From contig DAOKYY010000071.1 in NCBI GenBank assembly GCA_035325905.1, forward strand, positions 1 through 20,207: a stretch of DNA of 20,207 bases. Reading direction: 5' to 3'. The notes under the pieces are model-generated. The model had not been told where the DNA came from. It made no database searches and was given only the letters and a program-made list of their open reading frames with translations. Source of the stretch: DYGX01 sp035325905. Lineage in GTDB: Bacteria; Chloroflexota; Anaerolineae; Aggregatilineales; Aggregatilineaceae. The translations under genes were made by a program, and so were the position numbers. Below are positions 1 through 7,135 of this stretch, piece after piece (the stretch's first letter is position 1; each line of letters begins with the position of its first letter).

Positions 1-29
1 AAAAAACGGCGAGCGCGCGGCTCGCCGTT
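1..29 (-). terminator. Intrinsic terminator of the gcv operon
   Basis: Inverted repeat CGGCGAGC (7-14) / GCTCGCCG (20-27) with a 5-base loop, extended by two A-T pairs to 5-14/20-29. Read on the minus strand, the stem is followed by six T residues (bases 6 to 1), the classic Rho-independent form. It lies about 35 bases beyond the gcvPB stop codon and closes the glycine-cleavage operon. Confidence 0.9.
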
Positions 30-63
30 CGATGGAGCGTTAAAGAGTGTTACAGCGTGGCGG

Positions 64-1593
64 TCAGGTCTCGTAGTCCGGCAGGACGCGGCAGCACAGC
101 ACCAGCTGCTTGGCCGCCAGCACGTCGTCCACCCGCCCCACCGGGGTCGTGTGCGGCGCGTCGTGGAGCAGCTCCGGCGAGGTCTTGGCCTCCTCCGCGA
201 TCTTGATCATCGCCTCGACGAACTGATCGCAGGCTTCCTTCGATTCGGTCTCGGTCGGCTCGATCAGCAGCGCCTCCGGCACGATCAGCGGGAAGTAGTT
301 GGTCGGGGGGTGGATGCCATAGTCCATCAGCCGCTTCGAGATGTCCAGCGCGTGGATGCCCTCGGCCTCTTTCCAGTGCCCCTCACACACGAACTCGTGC
401 CCGCAGATGCGGTCGAACGGCATCGGGTAGACGCCCTTCAGCCGCGCGCGGATATAGTTGGCGTTCAGCACGGCGTGATTGGTCACATCCCGCAGGCCCT
501 GCGCGCCATAGGTCGAGATATAGGCGAAAGCGCGCACCAGCATCCCGAAGTTGCCCCAGAACGCCTTCAGCCGCCCGATGCTTTGCTCCGGCATCGCCAG
601 CCCGTACAGCGGCGGCACGTCGCCGTCGCCTTCTTCCAGCACGACCGCGATCGGCCCCGGCAGGAAAGGCAGTAGCTTCTCGGTAGCCGCTACCGGCCCG
701 CTGCCCGGCCCGCCGCCGCCATGCGGCGTGCTGAAGGTCTTGTGCAGGTTGTAGTGCATCACGTCGAAGCCCAGGTCCGCCGGTTTGGCGACGCCGAGCA
801 TGGCGTTCATGTTCGCGCCGTCCATGTACATCAGGCCGCCGCAGCCGTGAATCACGTCCACGATCTGTTTGATGTTTGTCTCGTACACGCCGAGCGTGTT
901 GGGCACGGTGATCATCATGCCCGCCACGTCGTCGCCGCAGACTTCGTGCAGCCTGTCGAGGTCGACATCGCCGTTGGCATCCGACGGGATCTCGACCACT
1001 TGCAGCCCGGCCATCGCGGTCGTCGCCGGGTTGGTGCCGTGCGCGCTGTCCGGCACGATGATCTTGGTGCGCTGCGGCTCGCCGTTCGCCAGGTGATAGG
1101 CGCGGATCATCAGGATACCCGCGAACTCGCCCTGCGCGCCGGCGGCGGGTTGCAGGCTGGCGCCCGCCATCCCGCTGATCTCCGCCAGCCACTGCTGGAG
1201 CGTGTACATCAGCGCCAGCGCGCCCTGCGAGGCGGACGGGTCCTGCAACGGGTGCGCCAGCGCGAAGCCGGGCAGCCGCGCCATATCCTCATTGATCTTG
1301 GGGTTGTACTTCATCGTGCACGACCCCAGCGGGTAGAAGCCGGTGTCGATCGAGTGATTGAGCTGGCTGAGGCGCACGAAATGGCGCACGGTATCCAGCT
1401 CGCTGACTTCTGGCAGGTCAAGCTCGGCGCGCAGCAAGTCGTCGGGCAGCGGCGCTTCCGGCACGTCCGTTTTCGGCAGCGACACGCCGGTCCGGCCGGG
1501 CGCGCCCAGGTCGTAGATCAGCGGCTCCAGCGGCGGGGGGGCCGATTCGGCCTGCGTGGTCGTCGGTTGGGTCATTTCAGCGGTTCCCATCAT
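64..1593 (-). CDS. gcvPB: Glycine dehydrogenase (decarboxylating) subunit 2, GcvPB
   Basis: Catalytic subunit of the two-subunit P-protein. With GcvPA it decarboxylates glycine on pyridoxal phosphate and passes the aminomethyl group to lipoyl-GcvH in the cytoplasm. The 509-residue product has the family hallmarks: a GFYPLGSCTMKYNP segment near residue 85, SAHGTNPA near 183-190, and the PLP-binding lysine in NLHKTFSTPHGGGGPG (Lys285). The first ATG (1593) is preceded by an AGGA about 7 bases away, so I keep it; ATGs at 1590 and 1575 are alternatives, and the first 20 or so residues are low-complexity. It starts 17 bases after the gcvPA stop and is the last gene of the operon before the terminator. 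Identification is secure from the motifs and partner gene. Confidence 0.96.
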   Translation of the reverse strand: MMGTAEMTQPTTTQAESAPPPLEPLIYDLGAPGRTGVSLPKTDVPEAPLPDDLLRAELDLPEVSELDTVRHFVRLSQLNHSIDTGFYPLGSCTMKYNPKINEDMARLPGFALAHPLQDPSASQGALALMYTLQQWLAEISGMAGASLQPAAGAQGEFAGILMIRAYHLANGEPQRTKIIVPDSAHGTNPATTAMAGLQVVEIPSDANGDVDLDRLHEVCGDDVAGMMITVPNTLGVYETNIKQIVDVIHGCGGLMYMDGANMNAMLGVAKPADLGFDVMHYNLHKTFSTPHGGGGPGSGPVAATEKLLPFLPGPIAVVLEEGDGDVPPLYGLAMPEQSIGRLKAFWGNFGMLVRAFAYISTYGAQGLRDVTNHAVLNANYIRARLKGVYPMPFDRICGHEFVCEGHWKEAEGIHALDISKRLMDYGIHPPTNYFPLIVPEALLIEPTETESKEACDQFVEAMIKIAEEAKTSPELLHDAPHTTPVGRVDDVLAAKQLVLCCRVLPDYET

Positions 1594-1610
1594 GGTTTTT
1601 CCTGTCCGCC

Positions 1611-2975
1611 CTAGTGCGTGTGAGTGTGCCCGGCGTGCGCGTCGGGATCGCGGAGCGCCTCGACCAGCGTGTCGATCTCGTCTTTGGTGTTCATCTCGGT
1701 AACTGCGATCAGCATCTGGTTCTCGCGGCCCGGATAGTCCTGGCCGAGATCGTAGCCGCCGATGATGCCCCAGTGCTCCAGCAAATAGTCGTTGAGTTCG
1801 GCGACCGGGCGCGGGCAGGTCACTACGAATTCCTTAAAGAACGGCTTGCTCTGGTCCACGCTATAGCCGTCCAGCGCGTCGATCTGCGCGGCGGCGTAGT
1901 GCGCCTTGTGATAGCACAGCTCCGCCGCGCGGCGCAGGCCGTGCTTGCCCATCGCGCTCATGTAGACGCAGGCCGCCAGCGCCATCAGGCCCTGGTTGGT
2001 GCAGATGTTGCTGGTCGCCTTCTCGCGGCGGATGTCCTGCTCGCGCGGGCGGAGCGTCATCACGAACGCGCGCCGTCCGTGCTTGTCGAGCGTCTCGCCG
2101 ACCACGCGCCCGGCGATCTGCCGGACGTACTTCTTGCGCGTGGCGAAAAAGCCGAGGTACGGCCCGCCGAAGCTGAGCGGGATGCCAAGCGGCTGGCCCT
2201 CGCCAACCACAATATCCGCGCCAAGCTCGCCCGGTGACTTGAACAGCCCCAGCGCGATCGGATCGACCACCATGCATAGCAGCGCGCCCGCGTTGTGCAC
2301 CGCCGTCGCCAGCCCGGCCAGCTCGTCGATCTGCCCGAAGAAGTTCGGGTAGCTCACGACCAGCATCGCCGTGTCGTCGTCGAGCATGTCGATCAGGTCG
2401 GGAATAGTCGCGTTGCCCTTGTCGCCGACGAATTTTAGCTCGTTGCCCTGGTGGTAGGTGCGGGCCACCGCGCGATACTGCGGGTGGACGCCGGGGCTGA
2501 GAATGATCTTGGTGCGCTTGCCGCGATAGGTTGCGCGGGCTAGCGTGGCCGCCTCGGCCAGCGAAGTCGCGCCGTCATAGTGGCTGGCGTTGGCGACTTC
2601 CATGCCGGTCAGCGCGCACATCATGCTCTGGTATTCGAAGATCGCTTGCAGCGTGCCCTGGCTCAGCTCCGGCTGGTAGGGCGTGTAGGCGGTGTAGAAC
2701 TCGCCGCGCAGCAGCATGTGGTTGACCACGCTCGGCACGAAGTGGTTATACGCGCCCGCGCCCAGGAACACGGCGTAGTCCCCGGCGTGGACATTCGCGG
2801 CGGCCAGGCCGCGCAGCTCGGTAGCGACTTCAAGCTCGCTCTGGCCGTCAGGCAGGTTCAGGGCCGGGAAGCGCAGGTCTTCGGGGACGCGGTCGAACAG
2901 CTCGTCCAGCGAGCCGGCGCCGATCGTCTCAAGCATCGCGGCCCGGTCGGCATCCGTATGTGGAATGTAGCTCAT
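1611..2975 (-). CDS. gcvPA: Glycine dehydrogenase (decarboxylating) subunit 1, GcvPA
   Basis: The other half of the split P-protein; it pairs with GcvPB to form the glycine decarboxylase and lacks the PLP lysine, as expected for this subunit. The product is about 454 residues, the usual size. It begins MSYIPHTDADRAAML and carries the typical GAGAYNHFVPSVV, TAYTPYQPE and SFGGPYLGFFA segments. I prefer the ATG at 2975 to the in-frame TTG at 2993. The TTG lies directly against the GAGGAG Shine-Dalgarno sequence, which sits 10 bases before the ATG, and family members usually start MSYIP. The C terminus is a His-rich AGHTHTH tail, a minor oddity. It sits between gcvH (92 bases upstream) and gcvPB (17 bases downstream), all on one strand. 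Confidence 0.96.
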   Translation of the reverse strand: MSYIPHTDADRAAMLETIGAGSLDELFDRVPEDLRFPALNLPDGQSELEVATELRGLAAANVHAGDYAVFLGAGAYNHFVPSVVNHMLLRGEFYTAYTPYQPELSQGTLQAIFEYQSMMCALTGMEVANASHYDGATSLAEAATLARATYRGKRTKIILSPGVHPQYRAVARTYHQGNELKFVGDKGNATIPDLIDMLDDDTAMLVVSYPNFFGQIDELAGLATAVHNAGALLCMVVDPIALGLFKSPGELGADIVVGEGQPLGIPLSFGGPYLGFFATRKKYVRQIAGRVVGETLDKHGRRAFVMTLRPREQDIRREKATSNICTNQGLMALAACVYMSAMGKHGLRRAAELCYHKAHYAAAQIDALDGYSVDQSKPFFKEFVVTCPRPVAELNDYLLEHWGIIGGYDLGQDYPGRENQMLIAVTEMNTKDEIDTLVEALRDPDAHAGHTHTH

Positions 2976-3067
2976 GAACAGGTGGCTCCTCAAGGTTGGC
3001 TCGCCGGGCGCAGCGGGAGCAGCGGGCGGGCAGGCTGGGCCTGCCCGGCTGCTCGCGGACCGGGAGA

Positions 3068-3463
3068 TTATTCGCGGCTGGCGCAGTGCCTGGCGTAGGC
3101 GGCGGCGTCCAGCAGGCTATTGACCTCGGACGGGTTGCTCAGCTTAATCTCGACGATCCAGCCCTCGCCAAAGGGATCGCTGTTGATCGTCTCCGGGGCG
3201 TCGTCGAGCTTGGTGTTGACCGCGACGATCTGCCCGCTCGCCGGGGCGTAAACATCCGACGCCGCCTTGACGCTCTCGACCGCGGCGAAGGCTTCGCCTT
3301 TGGTCAGCGCGTCGCCCACGTCCGGCAGCTCGACGAACACCAGGTCGGACAGGTGATCCTGGGCGTAGTCGGTCAGGCCGATGCGCGCAGTGTCGCCGGT
3401 AACGCGAATCCACTCGTCGTTTTCGGTATAACGCAGGTCTTCGGGCGTGTTCCACTCAGCCAT
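3068..3463 (-). CDS. gcvH: Glycine cleavage system H protein (lipoyl carrier)
   Basis: Small lipoyl carrier protein that shuttles the methylamine group from the P-protein to the T-protein and is reoxidised by lipoamide dehydrogenase. The 131-residue product is full length for the family. The lipoylation site is ESVKAASD, with the modified lysine at residue 66, followed by the conserved VYAPASG turn; the N-terminal RYTENDEW and GLTDYAQDHLSDLVFVELP segments are also typical. The start at 3463 (MAEWNTPEDLRY) has an AAGGA about 9 bases upstream; an in-frame ATG at 3496 would add 11 residues but lacks a good ribosome site. It is the first gene of the operon, 130 bases downstream of the glycine riboswitch, and is probably controlled by it. 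Confidence 0.96.
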   Translation of the reverse strand: MAEWNTPEDLRYTENDEWIRVTGDTARIGLTDYAQDHLSDLVFVELPDVGDALTKGEAFAAVESVKAASDVYAPASGQIVAVNTKLDDAPETINSDPFGEGWIVEIKLSNPSEVNSLLDAAAYARHCASRE

Positions 3464-3560
3464 GTCGGGAAATCCTTTCTCGAATGCGTTGTCCATATAT
3501 ATAAGGTCAGGTCAGCCAGGCCGGTGAAGCAGCAAACCGCCTCGGCCCGGCGGCGCCGTA

Positions 3561-3598
3561 CAAACACAAAGGCAAACAGATCCGCTTGACTGTTTGCC
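3561..3598 (-). terminator. Putative riboswitch-controlled terminator (expression platform)
   Basis: On the minus strand a perfect 9-bp stem GGCAAACAG (3598-3590) / CTGTTTGCC (3579-3571) with a 10-base loop is followed by TTTGTGTTTG (3570-3561). It starts inside the 3' end of aptamer 2: its first two G residues are also the last bases of the CAGGGG strand that can close aptamer P1 with CCTCTG. Glycine-stabilised P1 would therefore compete with the terminator base, consistent with an ON switch. The T tract is interrupted, so strength is uncertain. The competition is my inference. Confidence 0.6.
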
Positions 3599-3795
3599 CC
3601 TGTCGTCTTAGCCTGAGAGATTCACCCGCCAGCGCGGGCTTGCCCCGTCGGCGCGCGCCGGATCACCGGGCGCTTTCCAGAGGACCATACGGGCTGCGAG
3701 TGCGGGAACCTGAGAGTTTCGCGGGGGCCACCAGTCGCGTGACGCCCGCTTGCCCCTTCGGTGGCCGCGCGGGGCGCGGCGCTCTCCCCGCAGCC
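3594..3795 (-). ncRNA. Tandem glycine riboswitch
   Basis: Two glycine aptamers in series upstream of gcvH. Aptamer 1 (about 3795-3692) has GGAGAG near 3788-3783, the core ACCGAAGGGGCAAG (about 3762-3749) and the 3' signature CTCTCAGG (3716-3709); a 7-bp stem GGCTGCG (3795-3789) / CGCAGCC (3698-3692) can close it. Aptamer 2 (about 3684-3594) has TCCTCTGG, the core GACGGGGCAAG and a second CTCTCAGG (3619-3612), ending in CAGGGG, which can pair with CCTCTG. These are the consensus elements of the gcvT/glycine riboswitch. Location directly before gcvH-gcvPA-gcvPB fits glycine-induced expression of glycine breakdown. Confidence 0.93.
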
Positions 3796-3819
3796 GGCTA
3801 CTCGACCATCATCGCCCGA

Positions 3820-4230
3820 TCACTCGGCGGGCGGGACCTCCAGCCACTCAAACAACTGCGCGCGGGCCTGCGGCGTGAGCACCAGGTTGATGGCGACGTG
3901 CCCGGTCGCGTCGGCGATGATCGCGGTCCGCAGCAACAGCTCGCCGTCGGTAGACAGCCCCAGCTCCAGGTGCGCCTGCCCCGTCCCCACCCGGCGCATG
4001 ACGGTCAGGCGGGAGGTAGGGCGCAACTGGGCCAGGCTGGTCACTACGTCACGATAACGCGGGCGCAGCGCGATCTCCAGTGGCCCGTAGCCCGCCGCAA
4101 CGCTCAGATACATGCCTTCGCGGCCGAACCACAGCGTCGGCGCGCACGGATCCCCGGAGCCATCCGAGATCAACAGCGTGTCGTTGGCGGCGTCGTGGCT
4201 GACTGTGCCCAGGGTCTGAAAATGGCGCAT
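3820..4230 (-). CDS. Conserved-looking hypothetical protein upstream of the gcv riboswitch
   Basis: I do not recognise a family. The 136-residue product has no signal peptide or membrane segment and alternates short hydrophobic and polar stretches in a way that suggests a mostly beta-sheet cytoplasmic protein, ending in a helix (LTPQARAQLFEWLE). The start ATG at 4230 is supported by GAGGG about 5 bases upstream and by a perfect TATAAT box about 70 bases upstream. The stop codon is only 24 bases from the first paired base of the glycine riboswitch, so it is transcribed toward the gcv operon. A link with glycine metabolism is possible from position alone; nothing in the protein supports it. Confidence 0.75.
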   Translation of the reverse strand: MRHFQTLGTVSHDAANDTLLISDGSGDPCAPTLWFGREGMYLSVAAGYGPLEIALRPRYRDVVTSLAQLRPTSRLTVMRRVGTGQAHLELGLSTDGELLLRTAIIADATGHVAINLVLTPQARAQLFEWLEVPPAE

Positions 4231-4256
4231 CGTTCCCTCTCTGCGCGATCTGGGTT

Positions 4257-4279
4257 GGCTGCCGTATCACGCGGCAGCC
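4257..4279. repeat. Perfect 8-bp inverted repeat in the leader of the hypothetical gene
   Basis: GGCTGCCG (4257-4264) and CGGCAGCC (4272-4279) flank a 7-base spacer. It lies between the TATAAT box at 4301-4306 and the start codon at 4230, so it would form a hairpin in the 5' leader or be an operator in DNA. No T tract follows on either strand, so it is not an intrinsic terminator. Confidence 0.6.
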
Positions 4280-4300
4280 CGGCAGATGGCTGCACGCGCC

Positions 4301-4306
4301 ATTATA
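4301..4306 (-). promoter_or_regulatory. -10 box for the 3820-4230 gene
   Basis: The minus strand reads TATAAT, a perfect consensus -10 hexamer, about 70 bases upstream of the start codon at 4230. The hexamer 17 bases further upstream (TTTCGG) is a poor -35. It is the nearest convincing promoter upstream of the gcv riboswitch, so read-through from it into gcv is possible. Confidence 0.6.
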
Positions 4307-4400
4307 ACATTATTGGATCGCCGCCGAAAAATGACAGGTGGCCCGATCTCCGCCGCCATTCGCGCCTTGTTTTCAGCGCCCGGCGCGATCGGTCGCGCGT

Positions 4401-4721
4401 TTACTCCGGGCTGGAAATCCGCAGCCCGATGATGCCGCTCAGCAGCAGGACGAGCGACGCCAGCTTGAGGGCGTCGCGCGATTCGCCGAGCCAGAGCATC
4501 CCCACAATCGCCGTTCCCGCCGCGCCGATCCCGGTCCAGACCGCGTATGCCGTGCCGACGGGCAGCGTCTTGAGCGCCTGCGCCAGCAGGAACATACTTA
4601 GAAACAGCGTGATCAGAAATCCGACGGTGGGGCCGGGCTTTGAAAATCCCTCCGACTGCTTAAGCAACAGCGCCCACGCCATCTCCAACAACCCTGCGAC
4701 GATCAGTATGCCCCACGCCAA
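4401..4721 (-). CDS. Small multidrug resistance protein, Gdx/SugE type
   Basis: Four-helix inner-membrane proton antiporter of the SMR family. The Gdx (formerly SugE) branch exports guanidinium; the Qac branch exports quaternary amines. I place the start at TTG 4721: the mature-looking sequence AWGILIVAGLLEMAWA begins there, AGGAG lies 8 bases upstream, and the resulting 106 residues match the family (about 105). The essential glutamate then falls at position 13, exactly as in Gdx proteins. LKTLPVGTAYAVWTGIGAAGT is the Gdx-type form of the TM3 signature. Reading up to the ATG at 4787 would add 22 unlikely residues. It is a single gene, suggesting a dual-topology homodimer. I see no guanidine riboswitch upstream. 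Substrate is inferred from subfamily motifs only. Confidence 0.88.
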   Translation of the reverse strand: MAWGILIVAGLLEMAWALLLKQSEGFSKPGPTVGFLITLFLSMFLLAQALKTLPVGTAYAVWTGIGAAGTAIVGMLWLGESRDALKLASLVLLLSGIIGLRISSPE

Positions 4722-4773
4722 GCGATGCTCTCCTGTGTGACTTGCGTGATGGTTGTAGTGGGTAGCCGCGAGA

Positions 4774-4779
4774 ATTGTA
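4774..4779 (-). promoter_or_regulatory. Possible -10 box for the SMR gene
   Basis: The minus strand reads TACAAT about 53 bases upstream of the TTG start. No good -35 is seen at 17 bases. It resembles the TACAAT box before the fetA-like gene but lacks the extended TG. Confidence 0.4.
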
Positions 4780-4879
4780 GCGGACACGGCTGAAACGAGC
4801 CAGCTTCGTTCTTGTCAGAAGGCGCAGCTTACAGATACATTTTTTCCGGCTATAGGCTATTCGCGAAATTTTCGTCACC

Positions 4880-4888
4880 TGCTATAAT
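4880..4888 (+). promoter_or_regulatory. Extended -10 promoter of tgt
   Basis: TGCTATAAT: a consensus TATAAT (4883-4888) preceded by TG at the extended -10 position. The -35 region is weak (TTCGCG at 17 bases), which is normal for extended -10 promoters. The implied leader to the tgt start is about 70 bases. Confidence 0.65.
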
Positions 4889-4963
4889 GGTGGCCTTATA
4901 TTCAGACCCAGACGACCGCACGGGGCCTCGGAGCGGACACGGCCTCCTCAAGACGACATCGTG

Positions 4964-6115
4964 ATGTTTGAGTTTGCACTCGAAGCCCAGCAGGGCGCCG
5001 CGCGGGCCGGTGTCTTCCAGACGCCGCATGGCCCCCTTTCCACGCCGGTATTCGCCCCGGTTGGCACGCAGGCGACGGTCAAGGCCGTTCAGCCGCGCGA
5101 GCTGCGCGAAATGGGCGCGACGCTGGTTCTCGCCAACACCTATCACCTTTACCTGCGACCCGGCGACGAGCTGGTGGCCGATTTCGGCGGCGTGCATCGC
5201 TTCATGGCCTGGGATGGCCCGGTGCTCACCGACTCCGGCGGGTTTCAGGTCTTCAGCCTGGGCGAGATCCGCGAGATCGACGCCGGCGGCGTGACCTTCC
5301 GCAGCCACCTCGACGGCTCCAAGCACCGCCTGACTCCCGAAAAATCGATCCGCATCCAGCACAACCTGGGCGCGGACATCATCATGGCCTTCGACGAATG
5401 CACCGACCCGAAAGAGCGCGGCGCGGTTGAAGCCGCGCTGGAGCGCACGCACCGCTGGTTGGGGCTGTGCCGCGACGAGCACCTGCGCAGCGGAGACCCG
5501 CAGCGCCAGGCGCTGTTCGGCATCGTGCAGGGCGGGGTCTTCCACGACCTGCGCGCGCGCTCGGTCGAGGCTGTCACCGCGCACGATCTGCCCGGCTACG
5601 CGGTGGGCGGGCTGGCCGTCGGCGAGACCAAGGCGGAAATGTACGACACCCTCGAATTCACCGCGCCCCTGCTTCCAGCCGGCCGGCCCCGTTATCTGAT
5701 GGGCGTCGGCAGCCCGGAAGACCTGGTGCATGGCGTCGCGCGCGGCATCGACATTTTCGACTGTGTGCTGCCGACCCGCATCGCCCGCAACGGCGCGGCC
5801 CTGACCCGCGCCGGTCGGATGAATATGCGAAATCTGCAATACGCGACCGATCACGATCCAATCGAGCCAGGCTGCACCTGCTACGCCTGCCAGACCTTCA
5901 CGCGCGGCTACATCCGCCACCTGGTCCAGGCGTCCGAAATCCTGGCGCACCAGCTGCTCAGCCTCCACAACCTGCATTTCCTGCTCACGCTGATGCGTGA
6001 GATGCGCGCCGCCATCCTGGACGGCACTTTCGCCGACTATGCGAAGCAATTCCTGGCGACCTATCAACCTGTCGCCGGGACGCAGGAGGGTGTCAGCGCC
6101 CCGCCGTTGGGCTGA
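4964..6115 (+). CDS. tgt: tRNA-guanine (queuine) transglycosylase
   Basis: Exchanges guanine-34 of GU(N)-anticodon tRNAs for preQ1 in the queuosine pathway; a cytosolic, homodimeric TIM-barrel enzyme. The product is 383 residues, full length. The key residues are present (numbered from the GTG at 4961): Asp91 in DSGGFQVFSL (substrate binding/general base), Asp267 in IFDCVLPTR (nucleophile), and the zinc ligands Cys305, Cys307, Cys310 (CTCYAC) and His336, with the same 31-residue span as in the E. coli enzyme. The adjacent GTG (4961) and ATG (4964) are both possible starts; neither has a strong Shine-Dalgarno and I chose the ATG. Other queuosine genes are not in the window. uppP follows 182 bases downstream on the same strand; that gap has no convincing terminator. 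Confidence 0.97.
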   Translation: MFEFALEAQQGAARAGVFQTPHGPLSTPVFAPVGTQATVKAVQPRELREMGATLVLANTYHLYLRPGDELVADFGGVHRFMAWDGPVLTDSGGFQVFSLGEIREIDAGGVTFRSHLDGSKHRLTPEKSIRIQHNLGADIIMAFDECTDPKERGAVEAALERTHRWLGLCRDEHLRSGDPQRQALFGIVQGGVFHDLRARSVEAVTAHDLPGYAVGGLAVGETKAEMYDTLEFTAPLLPAGRPRYLMGVGSPEDLVHGVARGIDIFDCVLPTRIARNGAALTRAGRMNMRNLQYATDHDPIEPGCTCYACQTFTRGYIRHLVQASEILAHQLLSLHNLHFLLTLMREMRAAILDGTFADYAKQFLATYQPVAGTQEGVSAPPLG

Positions 6116-6297
6116 GAACGTCCCAACGCCCGCGCGACCTTTCCACGGTCGGCATCAGACCGCGCGGCCACCGCGCCGGGAGCCGTGATCGCTTGCCGGA
6201 CGCCCGGCTGATCCGGCGGCGTGCGACCCGTGTTCTGACCCTGATCCCGAACGGCGCCGGCTGAGCCGCCCGCGCCGCGCAGCAAAGGATTTTCCTG

Positions 6298-7125
6298 TTG
6301 GACCTCATCGAAGCCATTGTGCTCGGCATCTTGCAAGGTGCCACGGAGTTTCTGCCTGTGTCAAGTTCCGGCCATCTGGTGTTAGTTCCCTGGTATCTGG
6401 GATGGGACGAGCCGCCGCTCACCTTCGACGTGGTGGTTCATCTCGGCACCTTGACGGCCGTGCTGGTTTACTTCTGGCGCGACTGGCTGACTCTAATCCG
6501 TGCTGGCTGGACGGCGCTGAAGACGCGTTCGCTTCACCGTAACCCTGATCAGGACCTGGATGCACGTCTGCTCGTGCTGCTGATGGTGGGCACGCTGCCC
6601 GCCGCGCTGGCCGGGCTGTTGTTAGAGAGCGTGTTCGACCAGTTAAGCGAGCCGCCGGTGGTGGCCGCGCTACTGCTGGTCACGGCGGGGCTGCTCGTCT
6701 TCAGCGAGCGCCGCCTCACCGCCAACCGCTCCCTGGGCGACCTGACTCTGCGCGACGCGCTGACGATCGGCGCGGCGCAGGCGTTTGCGATTCTCCCCGG
6801 TATCTCCCGCTCCGGCAGCACGATCGCGGCCGGGATCGCGCGGGGGCTGCCACGCGCTTCGGCGGCGCGCTACAGCTTTCTGCTGGGCACGCCGATCATC
6901 CTGGGCGCGGGAGGCAAGCAAATGCTTAACCTGCTGCTCGGCGTCGAGCCGCTCGGAGACGGGATGGCGCTCGCGTTGGTCGCCGGGTTCGCCTCGGCGG
7001 CCATCGTCGGCTACGCCTGCATCTGGTTCTTGATGCGCCTGTTGCAACGCAGGCGGTTGTACGGGTTCGCGATCTACTGCGCGGTCTTCGGCACGCTGAG
7101 TTTGCTGGTCGCCCTCTTGTCGTGA
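6298..7125 (+). CDS. uppP: Undecaprenyl-diphosphate phosphatase (BacA family)
   Basis: Integral membrane phosphatase that recycles undecaprenyl diphosphate to the monophosphate carrier used for peptidoglycan and other surface glycans; overproduction gives bacitracin resistance in other bacteria. The 275-residue product has the (E/Q)xxxE motif QGATE with Glu17, then PVSSSGH (20-26), and the second motif PGISRSGST (167-175) with Arg171. Several hydrophobic helices follow throughout. The start is TTG at 6298, supported by AAAGGA 8 bases upstream and by a canonical N terminus (MDLIEAIVLGILQG). Ten bases after its stop comes a lipoprotein gene, so the two may be co-transcribed. Confidence 0.96.
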   Translation: MDLIEAIVLGILQGATEFLPVSSSGHLVLVPWYLGWDEPPLTFDVVVHLGTLTAVLVYFWRDWLTLIRAGWTALKTRSLHRNPDQDLDARLLVLLMVGTLPAALAGLLLESVFDQLSEPPVVAALLLVTAGLLVFSERRLTANRSLGDLTLRDALTIGAAQAFAILPGISRSGSTIAAGIARGLPRASAARYSFLLGTPIILGAGGKQMLNLLLGVEPLGDGMALALVAGFASAAIVGYACIWFLMRLLQRRRLYGFAIYCAVFGTLSLLVALLS

Positions 7126-7135
7126 GAGGGGAGGC

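Noticed and set aside
4383..4398. Hairpin GCGCGA-TCGG-TCGCGC after the SMR stop codon
   Set aside because: The stem is only 6 bp and no T run follows on the minus strand, so I do not call a terminator.
3586..4740. Plus-strand open frame of 384 codons over the riboswitch and two minus-strand genes
   Set aside because: It crosses a structured RNA and is antisense to genes with good start sites; the translation is low-complexity Arg-rich.
4722..4960. Possible guanidine riboswitch before the SMR gene
   Set aside because: I looked for paired ACGR-loop hairpins and the guanidine-I conserved segments on the minus strand and could not find them; only a short GGCT/AGCC hairpin is present.
4850..6067. 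Long open frame on the minus strand across tgt (about 405 codons)
   Set aside because: It is fully antisense to tgt, whose catalytic and zinc residues are all intact. High GC at third positions commonly opens such shadow frames, and the translation shows no recognisable domain.
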